Shown here: positions 32,728-44,200 of the stretch, piece by piece | Layout of the letters: every line of letters starts with the position of its first letter | How positions within the stretch are numbered: the first letter of the stretch is position 1 | Assembly: GCF_029931775.1 (NCBI RefSeq) | Contig: NC_079318.1 | Span: 30,146,159 to 30,210,158, forward strand | DNA from: Euleptes europaea | Taxonomy: Eukaryota; Chordata; Lepidosauria; Squamata; Sphaerodactylidae | DNA length: 64,000 nucleotides | Reading direction: 5' to 3' | The notes under the pieces: generated by a model | What the model was told of the DNA's origin: nothing | Database searches by the model: none | What the model saw: the letters and a program-made list of their open reading frames with translations, nothing else | Translations under genes and position numbers: made by a program

Positions 32728-33592
32728 AGCCAATGTGGTGGAGTGGTTAAATTTTTGGACTAGGTTTGCCAGCTCTGGGTTGGGAAATTCCTGGAGATTG
32801 TGAGTCCACGTTTTCCCAGGGAGAGACTGCCTGGGGGAGGGAAAGAGAGAAACTGTAGATGTGGGGGCAGAAAAAGGTGGGCTGGCTGGTGAGTGGGAAC
32901 AAGAGAAGGAAGTAGGAAAAGGGGAGAGGCTATGGGGGGGTTTCAGAGAAGAGAAAGAGAAAATAGCAGGGGAGATGGAGATTGTGTGATCTAATTTGCT
33001 TTTCAATTGGTAATGTAAGCAATCTATAGTAGAGTGTGGAGTAAACCAGGTTCAAATCCCCATTTTGCCATGAAAGTTCACTGGGTGATCTTAGGCCAGT
33101 CACTGTCTCTCAAGCTAGCCTACCTCAGAGGGTTATTCTTGTTATGATAAAACGAGGGTTGCCAGGTCCTACCTGGCCTCTGGCAGGAGCCTTTTTCACC
33201 CAGGACTGTGGGTGAAGAATGATCAGCCACAGTGCAATTCTGGCACTTCTAGGTTTACCCCGAAAGTGCTGGAATTGCATGGGATGCTCTAAGGAAACCA
33301 TAGAGTTTTGGGGGGAAGAGCTAGAGCATCGCCAGCACTTCCAGGGTAAACTCAGAAATGTTGGAATTACACCGTGTACGCAGTTCACCCCCCTTCAGCT
33401 GGCCTACTTCCACCCGCCGGCCAGCTGAGGGGGCGGCAAGCAGCCCAGTGAGTCGGTAGGCAATTGCCCACCATCACTGGGCAGTTGGGAACCCTAGATA
33501 AAACAAAGAGAGAATGATGTGGTAAGTGATTTTGTGTCCCCACTGGGTTAATGAGCTATAAAAATCTAAAGAAATAAAATTAAAATACAAAA
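32728..33592 (+). mobile_element. Sauria-type SINE in pieces, with two MITE insertions
   Basis: The head AGCCAATGTGGTGGAGTGGT is followed at 32763-32799 by a broken MITE piece (GCCAGCTCTGGGTTGGGAAA), then about 200 bp of GA-rich sequence. SINE body resumes at 33018 (CAGGTTCAAATCC, then GGGTGATCTTAGGCCAGTCA), stops at a 343-bp MITE (33154-33496), and ends TTTGTGTCCCCACTGGGTTA. The GA-rich block is unexplained, so two SINEs are possible. Confidence 0.65.
33154..33496 (+). mobile_element. hAT-like MITE, longer type, 343 bp, perfect target duplication
   Basis: Starts GAGGGTTGCCAGGTCC and ends CAGTTGGGAACCCTA. GATAAAAC flanks it at 33146-33153 and 33497-33504, 8 of 8 matching. An inverted pair, TTCTGGCACTTCTAGGTTTA and CCAGCACTTCCAGGGTAAAC-like, lies inside. 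Sits in a Sauria-type SINE tail. Confidence 0.85.
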
Positions 33593-33599
33593 AAAGCAC

Positions 33600-34109
33600 T
33601 ATAGTTAAGATTCTTAGTTAGAGATGCTAGAGGAAGAGGTTGGCTTTTATTTCCTTAGGGCAAGAATGTTCAACAACTCAGCCTGTGATTCATCCCAGCA
33701 CAAAGTTTAAATATTTGTTTATATGGAGGTTGCCATAGAGTGGTCAAAACACAGTTTGCCGATGTGGTTGTCAGGCAGCATAATCTATAATATTTTTCAA
33801 ATGCTAGTGAGTCAACATTTCCCCGAACCATCTATGATTAATCCTTTCAAGTGAAAGCCTGCAATAGTGGCTCCAGTAGCATATATAATTTGTAAACAAA
33901 TGAACTTTGAATCTGAACAATATGAACAAGGACCGGAATACAAAGAGCTACTGAAGCTCACCCAAACAGCTTGAACTGGTCCACAAGAATTTCTTTTCTG
34001 GAAGAGGTGACTTCCAAACCAACTCAAACTATTTTTGAAATTTCCCCCATTTCAGAAGCTTGGCATTTAAGTGCAGTTTGAGCAAAATTAACATGGCAAG
34101 TATGGGTTC
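33600..34109. other. Unassigned sequence
   Basis: No recognised gene or repeat. Confidence 0.4.
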
Positions 34110-34132
34110 ATAGAATTAATTGCCCAGTTCTA

Positions 34133-34822
34133 GAATTCATTTATTTGTTTAGCCATAGGCCGTTACAACATATCCTTACATATGTATAAAAAGCTTTAAA
34201 AGGGATAAAATTGCATCAATATACAATGCCTGGATAAAAACTATTTCATACAGAATCTCTATTAAAACAAATATCGCACTCATTTGCTTTCCTATACAAA
34301 ATTTTTTTCAATAGCTTCAACAGCTCTAATCTTCCTGGCTGCAATGGCAAATTGAGACATTCTGAAGGTGACATGCGAATCAGAGTCAGAGAGTAAAAAA
34401 AACAATTTATCAACTACAGAACAAAAATTTACTTCTATCAAAATTCCATCCAAGAATTTGGCTCTAGGCTCATTATACAACAGACATGACAGCACATAAT
34501 GAAAAATGTCCTCTGGTGATAAAGATCCACAGATACATGTGCGATGTTCCTTTGGGATTTTATTATACTGGACTGTCAGAAAGGCTGAAGGCATGGTCTG
34601 AAATCTTAGGGGGGTGAAAGCCCTATGGATCTGAGATGTGAGGTTAACCAAATAGGAAGATCTAAGATGGTCTTTCTCATAGTTATGGAACCAGGGTGGG
34701 AATTTAGACTCGAATTGTTACTTTGTTACTTTGTCAATTAAGGCATCCATCCTAAACACCCAGTCACCCAGTAAAGATTTATCTGAAGCAGCATCTAAAA
34801 GATCATCAGGTATAGAGTAGCG
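34133..34822 (-). mobile_element. LINE ORF2 C-terminal insertion, 690 bp, with 23-bp target duplication
   Basis: The minus strand encodes LRFQTMPSAFLTVQYNKIPK then CICGSLSPEDIFHYVLSC, closely related to 195-770. A perfect 23-bp direct repeat (starts ATAGAATTAATTGCCCAGTT) flanks it at 34110-34132 and 34823-34845, so the copy is a whole, 5'-truncated insertion. It defines both ends of the subfamily's 3' part. Confidence 0.88.
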
Positions 34823-34845
34823 ATAGAATTAATTGCCCAGTTCTA

Positions 34846-35081
34846 TGGATCCTGTTCTTTAATATTCCTAAGTAAATGGGGAAGGCCAGGCCACTATTCA
34901 CAAATACAGCGCCTTCATAAAGGGCTATCAGTAAAAGTACACTTTCAGAAGGGGAACTGCAGGAGAACAAAACTTTAAAAACAAATCCTTTGTTTTCATT
35001 TTGAATGTAAATTTCATGTCCCCCTAATGCTCTACCAAAGCTACTTGACATGTATCCTTTTTTCTTCTTAAACAAGAGATC
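34846..35081. other. Unassigned sequence upstream of SPMIP3 exon
   Basis: No promoter signal recognised; an upstream noncoding exon could lie here or further left. Confidence 0.3.
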
Positions 35082-35160
35082 TTCTGGCACCTTAAGCAAT
35101 AACAGATTTATTGAAAGATAAGCTTTTGTGAGCTAGAGCCCACCATTTTGAGTAGATATT
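35082..35160 (+). repeat. Short interspersed repeat (CTTCTGGCACCTTAAGCAAT type)
   Basis: GATCTTCTGGCACCTTAAGC, AATAACAGATTTATTGAAAG and GAGCTAGAGCCCACC match a widespread amniote interspersed sequence. A second copy is at 62355-62430. It ends 42 bp before the SPMIP3 exon. Class not assigned. Confidence 0.6.
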
Positions 35161-35202
35161 GAATTTGTTCAATGAAGTATAACATCCTATAATCTTTTGC
35201 AG

Positions 35203-35278
35203 AGGCGCCAATGGCAGGACCTGCTACATCAATAAGATTACGGCAGTTTGTAGATTCAAAACCCAATGTTCCTGTAAG
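35203..35278 (+). CDS. SPMIP3: SPMIP3 first coding exon
   Basis: Acceptor TTTTGCAG ends at 35202 and ATG is at 35211 after eight 5' UTR bases. Donor AAG|GTAAAG is at 35279. Codes 22 residues plus two bases, and the split Arg codon AG|A joins exon 2. An alternative donor GTAAGG six bases earlier would also keep frame but break the homology less well. Confidence 0.88.
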
Positions 35279-38200
35279 GTAAAGTATTAAATATCCCTTA
35301 CTCCCTCGGAATTCTGTTTTGGAATTGAAAAAAGTGTCAGCTCAACAAAAGGTTTAGTGAGATGTCACATGTAACTTGGTCGGTAGCCAGATTTCTTGTA
35401 ATTTCATTAAGTATGCCGCACTAAATGGACCTTTGCATACAGTCTGCTCTCTCTGATGATGCGAAAATTGTGTTGATATTTTAGGCTATGTTGCCTTCTG
35501 CCTGGCAAATTTTAAGTAGAATCACTTTGTTTATGCCAATAAAGGTATTGAATTTGAATTTGAGATGTCACATGGAGCAAGAAAGCTCCACCCAGTTAGT
35601 CTAGCAAATTATGATTATCAGAGGCTCAAAGAGCTGTTCACATGTATCACATACCGATCAAGGTAAAACCAGCCTTTCAGAAAATTGCTTCATGAACTTT
35701 AAAATCTGTATGTCATTAACTTGTCATGCAGCCATGTCACCAGAAGAAATTTCTAATGGTTAATGCTCAAGTTAACAGATCAAATACACTGATCCTAGGC
35801 TTGGAGTCTGGAAGGAGTTTCTAAGCTCTTGCCTGCACTGAAGTATGTGATAGCATACAGGCCTGACCAAACCTCCCGGACTGGAGCTGGCAACCCGCTA
35901 TGCAGGCACTCGACTACTGTTCTGGCTGTGCGCCCGCCCCAAACGCTATGGGACGGTCGCTGCGCGTTCCGTTGTAACGGACTCGGCCGCTCCTGCGAGT
36001 GCCGTGCAGCTAGCAGCTAGGAAGCAGATGCAAGGGCAGCCTCTGGTGAACCTGAGAGAAGCCATGTTCCTGTACAACCCCTATTCCAGCCGCAGCCATG
36101 TCATGGAAAGTAGACAGTCACGTAGTCAGTGCCAAACACCCCCCCTTGCAACATCCACAGCTTAATGGGCCATCAACAGCGATCCTGATATCAAGATGAG
36201 TCATTCCTCCAGCTATGCAGCAGCGATCCCAGGACATTTGCACAGATCACACCCATTGTTCCAGAATGTTAATCTCGTCAGCAGAGATCTCCCGGTTCCT
36301 CTCGGGTCGCAAAAGCCATTGGAATTAGAATAGATTTCCAAATTCTCACTACCCCACCCCGGTAGCCACAGATTAATCCTTTTGTCACCTTTTGTCACCT
36401 GGGAACCTAGGAGAGGTGAATCCCCTCTCCCCGCCCCCAGAAAAACAGTATATCTGGGGTACCCCAGCCCATTATGTCACCTTAGGTCTTTCCTGGCACC
36501 TTTGCCATTACTCTGTTGGTTTGGTTTTGCGCAGCCTAACCACGCTCCCTCCCGCCTTGCTGGTCAAGTCTACGGGAACCCCTGCCCCCATCTCGGCTTT
36601 AACTTTCACTCTGTCTTAGTCTACGTGAACTTGGACAACACCTCATCTAGATACGGTAAATATACCCCACCAACGATCTTCTGCCACATTGGCATCCGTG
36701 CTTGTACTCCTCTCTTGATATTCCTAGATTCTCTGTATGTCTGTGTTCATCACTGAATTGAATGAAAAAGACATAAACACTATTTGGAAACCGTTGTCTT
36801 TATTCAAGGTCTCATTAAACGGATTCTGGTATAGCTGAGTGCGACCTGCTTTATAAATACATAGTTACCGATTGCTTAAGCTAATTCCCCATATTAATAG
36901 AGCAATTCAGTTAACATATGGTTATTTACGATTTGTTAAAATGATTTGTTAAAATCAGTGTTTCATTTTAGAAAGACCCTTCATCCAACTGACTTAACAT
37001 GTCTTGTATTTTTAATCTAGGGATGTGGAGTCACATCTTAACTGTGTAGCAGAGCACCTCTTGCTCCTTCTTTTCTTTGAATGTATTGCAAAAGGGCTTT
37101 CTTCTCCCTTAAAGCGTCACTTGCTCAATAACATCACTAACAATATTTGTAAAGACCAATAAGTTTCTGGCAACAGAGTAACCTAGGAGAAGCAAGACTG
37201 AATTGCTCAGGAAGGAATTAGCATAGGAGCAAAGTTGCAGTGTAATGGTTCAAGACGTGATGTTCATTAGGGATAGCACCTTCCCTACACTGATTGTTCA
37301 GTTGCCTTAAACAAGTATGTTTTTATGTATAGTTCTATTCTAACTGCATTTTTTTTATTAGGAGTGACCCAAAAAATGCTGGAAAAAAAATCTTTATTCA
37401 GGAACCACTTTTTGGCTCCCTTTAAGGCAGTGTGGTGTAGTGGTTAAGAGCAGTGGTTTGGAGCGGTGGGCTCTGATCTGGAGAACTGGGTTTGATTCCC
37501 CACTCTTCCACATGAGTGGCAGAGGCTAATCTGGTGAACTGGATTTGTTTCCCCACTCCTACACATAAAGCCAGATGGGTGACCTCGGGCTAGTCACACT
37601 CTCTCAGCCCCACCTACGTCACAGAGTGTCTGTTGTGAAGAGGGGAAGGTCATTGTAAGCTGGTTTGATTCTTCCTTAAGTGGTAGAGAAAGTCGGCATA
37701 TAAAAACCAACTCTTCTTCTAAATCACTGGGCAAAAACGCATGGTCGCTTTATCCTCCTTTAATCCGTTTTAGCCAGGATTGAACACACATTAAACGAAA
37801 TGCATGTGTTCGATCCTGGCTGAAACAGGGATTAAAGGAGGATAAAGCAACCATGCGTTTTCGCCCACTGTCTTTTTTGGGGAGAAAAAAACACTGAAAA
37901 ATACAGATACGGCATGGGGGGGGGGTTCGGTTCAGCTTTGCTGAACGCACTCCCCTAGCCTGCACCATGATTCTGTTTTCCATGTACTTTGCGCGGGATT
38001 CTAACGGAACACATGAAGCTGCCTTATGCCAAGTCAGACCATTGGTCTATCAAAGTCAATATCATCTACTATAACTGACAGAGGCTCTCACAATCCCAGG
38101 TAGAAGTCTTTCATGCTGCCTACCACCTTCTAACTGGAGATGCCAGGAATTGGATCTGGGACTTTCTTGCATAGAAAGCAGATGCTCCAGCACTAAATCA

Positions 38201-41200
38201 TTACACCTCCCCGCCATCATGACTCAGAATCTTCTAACTTTAAAACAAAATCCTGTTCTTTTTAAACGTAGCTATCTGTGTTAATTCTAGAACAGCTAGT
38301 TACATTACAGCCAGCAAGATATAGTTGTCCAAGCATCAGACTAATATCATCCAAATACCCACTCTGCCATGAAGCTTGCTGGGTAACCTTCAGCCAGTCA
38401 TTGTATCTCAGTTTTACCTACTTCAGGTTGTTGTGAGGATAAAATGAGGAAGGACATTCAGATCCTTAGGCATACAATAACAATGTAGATAATTCTCAGG
38501 TCATGGTTTTTTTCTTCCCAAGATTATTGATCGTTTAACACAAACAAATGTATTTGAAACAAAGTCCTTAATAATATTTTTATTTTCCTGCTAGAATTGT
38601 TCATCATCAGGGAAAGGATGTTCACGGTTTCTATCCAGGGCAAACGGCTCGGGTTCATGTTGCATATCCTCCTGAAAGACAACTGGGGTAAGAAAATATT
38701 TTCTTCAGCCTCTTATCCTTTACCCGTGTTCTAACTGGTAGGCAGTGCCATCTTAAACAGAGTTATACCTTCAGTTACTGATTGTCTTACTGTGCCATCC
38801 TATGCGGTTATAACCTTCTAAATCTGTGGATTTCAGTGCTACCGTGTTTCCCCGAAAATAAGACATACCCATAAAATAAGCCGTAGCAGGATTTCTAAGC
38901 ATTTGCGCAATATAAGCCATACCCCGAAAATAAGACATAGTGATAGGCGTGGCTATGCAGCGTACCAAGACTTCCCGCCAGTTCGCTGTTCCTGGAATTT
39001 CCTGTGTGCCCCCTGATGGAACAGAAGACATCCACAGTAAGACCCATTTTGGGGCTTTTCTCTATAATTTTTCTCCTGTGTGTGTGTGTGTGGGGGGAAG
39101 CAGAGTCTGTGTGTGTGTGGGGAGGGAGCAGTTTCTGTGGGTGGGGAAGCCAAAGGGGGCTTTTGCCTGTTCTGCGGGGGGGGGGGAGTGCCCCGAGTCT
39201 CTCTCTCCCTGGTTTGAGGGGGGGGCTTCAGTTGTGTGTCCTCAGGTTTTCCCTCATTCATAAGATTGGTTAGGTCTATTTTGATGCTTGCTCAAAACTG
39301 GTTTTCAAATTCTGACTTAAAGAATGCATTTGCCTGGTCCTGAGTCCGATGCAAAAGGGGAAATTCCACCCCCTCCTGCTCCTTATGCATAGGTAGCTGC
39401 CTCTGTCCCTTTCCATAGTTTGCAAACTCCTAGGTGTCAGGTGTTGCTTTGCAAACATGTTGCTTTGCATAGTTTGCATGGTTGCAAATGTGTTGCTTTG
39501 CATTGTTTGCATGGCTGCAAACAATGTGTTTGCAAATGTGTTGCTTTGCATGGTTTGCAAACTTCTTTGCACCTGCCCCGCCCTTGCTCCCCGCAGCTCA
39601 GCTGTTTGTCGGGGCTGGGAGCCTTGGGCGTGGGCGGCAAGCTCTGCTAATTGCAACCCCCCATTGTCAGAGATGCACATTAAGGAGGGGGGACCCCTTT
39701 CGGGGCCCATATCTCAGCCCCCCCGACCCAATCTTTACAAAACTTGGGGGTTCTTGCTACGCTGAAAGTTTGGGACCTCTACCCCCAAAAATGCCCCCCC
39801 GGAGCCACAGAAAGGCGTGATTGTTATGATGATGTTCCAGAAGACGACGACTTAACTATCTTTGAATAAATGTAGATTGTTGTACCATACTTAATAAAAA
39901 TAAGACATCCCCTGAAAATAAGCCATAGTGTATCTTCTTGAGGAAAAATAAATATAAGACAGTGTCTTATTTTTGGGAAAACATGGTAAGCACCCTCCTA
40001 AAACATTATACATATAGCCCTTTACAATTTTGACTCAGAAAGTCATCTTAAAACAGAAAAGTGATCCCCACAAGAAAGGAATTGTAGACTAAAGTTAAAA
40101 ATTATATTTTGGAAGCAGAGATCTTTCTTCTCTGGGCTTGAACGAGCTCAACACATTTATCTTGGACCTCGATTTATTAGTGTTTAGCATCTGAGTTGAA
40201 ATCATGAAATCATGTATTTGCATTCATGCTTGATATTTAAAGATTTAGAGGAAAAGATCCTTCATACAAACAACAAAACCCAGCAGCTAATATTGAAAGC
40301 TATTTATTGTATAATACAGTGAACTTCCACAGCAGAATAAATCAACATCGTTTACACTGATTAACTGCAAAGTGCACAGCCTCATTTGCACTATTTCGGA
40401 AGTCTGATGGAGCCAAATGAACAACAATAGCTTATTATGAGAGTCTCACTGTAAGCTGTTGTATTCCTAATGCTTACTAGCTTATGGATGGATTATAATT
40501 GAATGATGCATTTCAATACGTCATTAGGACAAGCATTTAGATATTTGGCTACTTGGATGGAGAGATCATGTTTTTACCAAGCTGAATGTCAGCATGAGAT
40601 TTACTAAACTATTTATACTTTTCATCTAGACCTTTTAAAGCACTGCAGCCAGCTCCACCTCCAATAAAACGTGAAATTGTACCTCAGCATGATTTTGACT
40701 ATTTAATTCTGAAGAGGTATATCCATTACCAAAGGACAAAGAAGAGACCTCACAACTGGTACACACAAACCACATACAGAGAAGCATTCACATTCCCATT
40801 TTATGAACCAGGTGGGTAAGTTCTACCAGCCTACCAACATAAACCCAACACATATTGTGTTTGGAAAGCTCATCTTGTTTGCACTGATTTAGATGTTCCA
40901 TTAGGTAGATAGATATTGTAATGGAGAAAGGCCAACAGAAGCTCTGTACATTATATAATATGTAGTTGAAGCAAAGCCCTGTGGTATTTTCCAGGAATAA
41001 TATAGAAGGTAGCCAATAGGTTTGTTAGAAAGAACTGCCTTTATTTTGCCTCTGATTATAGATTAATAGATCAGATGCTATAGATAGCCTGGAAATAAGC
41101 AAATGACACCTTTTCCCACTAAAAGACAAACAGGAGCAATTTATATGAAGTTTGCCCAACAGAGTTATTACATTCAAGTCAACTATAATTTAAGCAAACC

Positions 41201-44200
41201 ACTTAAAAAGCTATATTTTTTCTTACAACCAGTGTTGGTTGTATATAACCAACTGAAGTATACAAATAACTGAAGTTAATGGGAAAACCTGTATGAATCC
41301 TGTAAACTTGATAAGTAAAGCCATTGGTTCATGGATCAGAAGTCTACAATAACATGATCACTAGTTTGATAATCAGTAGCTGACTGTTCTACCAAACTTT
41401 ATTTCTCCTGATACTTCTTGATCAGGGAACTTCAGAACTGTATTTTCAAGCAGCAGGTCCCTAAACTACTAAGTAAACCTATTTTCAAACCGAGGGAAGC
41501 AGCCAAAACACTTTTATAACTGTAATACTGAGCTATCATTGGGGAAATGTCAGTCACCTTGGCTTGCCAAAACCCTGGGGCATGGCTAAACTCTTTGGAT
41601 TTCAGCTATTTCTCAAACCACATTTGCAAGATTTCCTTCTCTAGACGTGGTTTCTTTGGTGAAATAAGACATTTAGAGCAAAAACAAGATCCTGAATAAT
41701 GTTCACATTCAATGAATACTTCTTTATAAAACTCTACATGGTTTCTCTATCCATTGTAGATTTCGAACAATCATAGTTGCATCTAATGGAGGACTACTCC
41801 ATTAAATTCACTTTTCTTTCCTTTTACATGACAGTCCTTCATATAATTGTTTCAGTGCCTGCTTCGGTGTGTTATTAGTTCAATGTGTACAGCAGGTTCT
41901 TCCAACATTTTGTTGGGCTCAGAAGTGAGTCATCAGCTCAGAGAAACCAATGGAGAAGGGGGAAATAATTTAAAGCAGGATGAGAATGAAACACATTGAA
42001 GTGAACAGGATGGGGGACTCAATAGCAAGGTATGATTTAAAAAAATAATCTGCGCGATCCTTCAGATGAGAGAGTATGTGTCAGAATGAAGTCCAGGGGA
42101 GCTGCTGCTTGATGTCATTAAGCATTAAATTTGATCAAAAGAGACCAGTAACTGTTTGTTCTAATTATAGACATTGCTGAATTTGGGGGTCTCCCAAGAA
42201 TTGAAGCTGAAGCATTATCAGTTTGGAAAAGTACTTCTGCCTTGAAGAGGACGAAAGTTAGACCTTCGTTTATGGGGTTTTGATAAGTTCTTGCATCTGA
42301 AAACCCAGCCAACATCAATATGGAAAAGTCTTTCAAGATTGCTTCTGGTGCATGCTTCAAGTACATCTAGCACTACATGGGTGTTGTGACAGTTATAAAT
42401 ACAAACTGCATTGCTCTGCAACTTGAAGAATTAATTTTAAGATATAGAAAAGCTATGAGTGACACAGATAAAAATGATGAAATGGAGCTACAGTAAAATA
42501 ATCAGCATTAGATGTGTAACTACTATGTGGCCTTCCCTACCTACAAAAACACCGCACAAAAAAGAGAATAGCCTGTTTTGTGTAGTAAACAACTAGGACT
42601 GGAAAGAACCAACTTTGAAATCCCTATGCTACTATAAAGCTGTCAGGATTATCTTGGAGCAACCACAGTCAAGCTTACCAATCTCATAGGGTTGTTGTGA
42701 AGATAAAATGGGGGTGTGATAAGAACATAACTGCAGCTGTGCTGGATCAAACCCATGATCCGTCTCTTCAACATGCTGTGTCATAGTCGACCAGTTGCTC
42801 TAGAGAGCCAAACATGTCAAAGAAGTCAAGGCCCTCCACTGATGTTGCCCTGGTATCCAGAGGTTTATCTGCCTCTGAAAATGGAGATTCCTTTTAGTCA
42901 CCATGGATAGTAGCTATTGATGGGCCTATCCTCTTAGAATCCATACAGTCTCCAGCCATTTATGCTTATGGCCATCATTAGGTTCACCGACAGTGAATTC
43001 CATAATTTAATTACTTGAATAAGTGTTCCCCCCTTTTAGTTCCAAATCTATTGTCCATCAAATCCATCAGATGTCTCCAAGGCCTAGTATTATGGGCGAA
43101 GGAGAAGAGTTCTCTGAATTCCCTTTCTTCCCCCATTAGTAATTTTACAAGTGGGGATCCTCAAGAAACTTGTGGAAGCAGCCATCCCATTTTGGCCCTC
43201 CTTGCTTCCTCCCCTCACTCCCACCCCCCTTCTTTGCAGGCTTCCCCCTCCCAGTCCTGCTTTTGGCGGCTCACCCAGAGCAACCCAGGGGAGCACGCTG
43301 AGGCTCCCCCCTCCCAGCGGCTCTTGCGGACTACTCCGGGCAGGCGCACCAAGGCTTCCCTCCTTCTCTCTTAGCAACTCACCCAGACTGCTCCATGTAG
43401 GCATGCCAAGACTTCTCTCCCTCTCTTTCCCTCTTTCTCTTGGCAATTTGCTCAGATGCTCCAGGCAGGTGAACCAAGGCTTCCTCCTCTCTTTCCCTCT
43501 TTCTCTTGGTGGCTCGCCCGGACTGCTCTGAGCAGGTGTGCCAAGGCTCCCCTCCCTCTCTCCCTCAGCGGCCCACTTGGATTTCTCTGAGCGTGTGTGC
43601 CAAGGCCCCCGCTGGGAGCTGCTGCTGGGCTGTGCTGCCACTGGCAGCCTGAGTTAAGTGCATTTTCTGTGCTTGTGCAGAGAACTTTTTTTTATTTTGA
43701 AGGGGAACTTAAAACCCCCATTTATTTATTTTTAGTTTTCAGTTTCTTCTGCACACTCGGGGAGTACCCAAGTTTGAAAAAATGTCTGTTTGGGGTAAGT
43801 GTGCACCCCATCTATCATGTGTGCCATCCTGAGCTCCTTGGAGGAAGGAAGGGATTACAATATACTAAATAGTATAGGAAGCATCCCAAAAATAAATGAT
43901 TAATCTTTCTCCATCCTAGGATCAAAAAGCACTTAATTTTACCAAACTCAGTTGTGAAATATTTCCTCTGATCCACTCCATTGTTTCGTGCTTCCATTCG
44001 GGCCGTTTTACCCTGCCTTTCTTCTGCTTTGAATGGAGAATTGTTTTAACTCTGGAACTGGCACGTGTTACACACCTTGGCCTCTACTTAATTACAGTGA
44101 CACTATTTGCATTTACTTAAGATATTCAATTGTATTTTGGATTTTTCACCTTTCTGCACAAACACTACAGATAGCTGACACAGAGGAAGATAGTTTGAAG

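Larger units (their letters stand above)
35279..38594 (+). other. SPMIP3 intron 1
   Basis: Holds a LINE tail near 35395-35560 (ATGCCAATAAAGGTATTG), an unassigned GC-richer stretch at 35840-36780, two SINEs and a MITE listed separately. The rest is unassigned. Confidence 0.7.
38842..39986 (+). mobile_element. Tc1/mariner-like DNA transposon, 1145 bp, TA-flanked
   Basis: Terminal inverted repeats of about 25 bp start CCGTGTTTCCCCGAAAATAA and, reversed, CCATGTTTTCCCAAAAATAA. TA lies outside each end (38840-38841, 39987-39988). Near the right end the plus strand codes DCYDDVPEDDDLTIFE and a stop (about 39822-39870), a likely remnant acidic tail of a transposase. The middle holds G-rich and TTTGCA-rich repeats and no transposase core, so it is nonautonomous. 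It lies in SPMIP3 intron 2. Confidence 0.8.

Noticed and set aside
35840-36780. Solo LTR or promoter CpG island
   Set aside because: No paired ends, target duplication or core signals that I can support; left as unassigned.
43090-43641. 183-codon minus-strand Arg/Glu-rich frame
   Set aside because: It is produced by the minisatellite.
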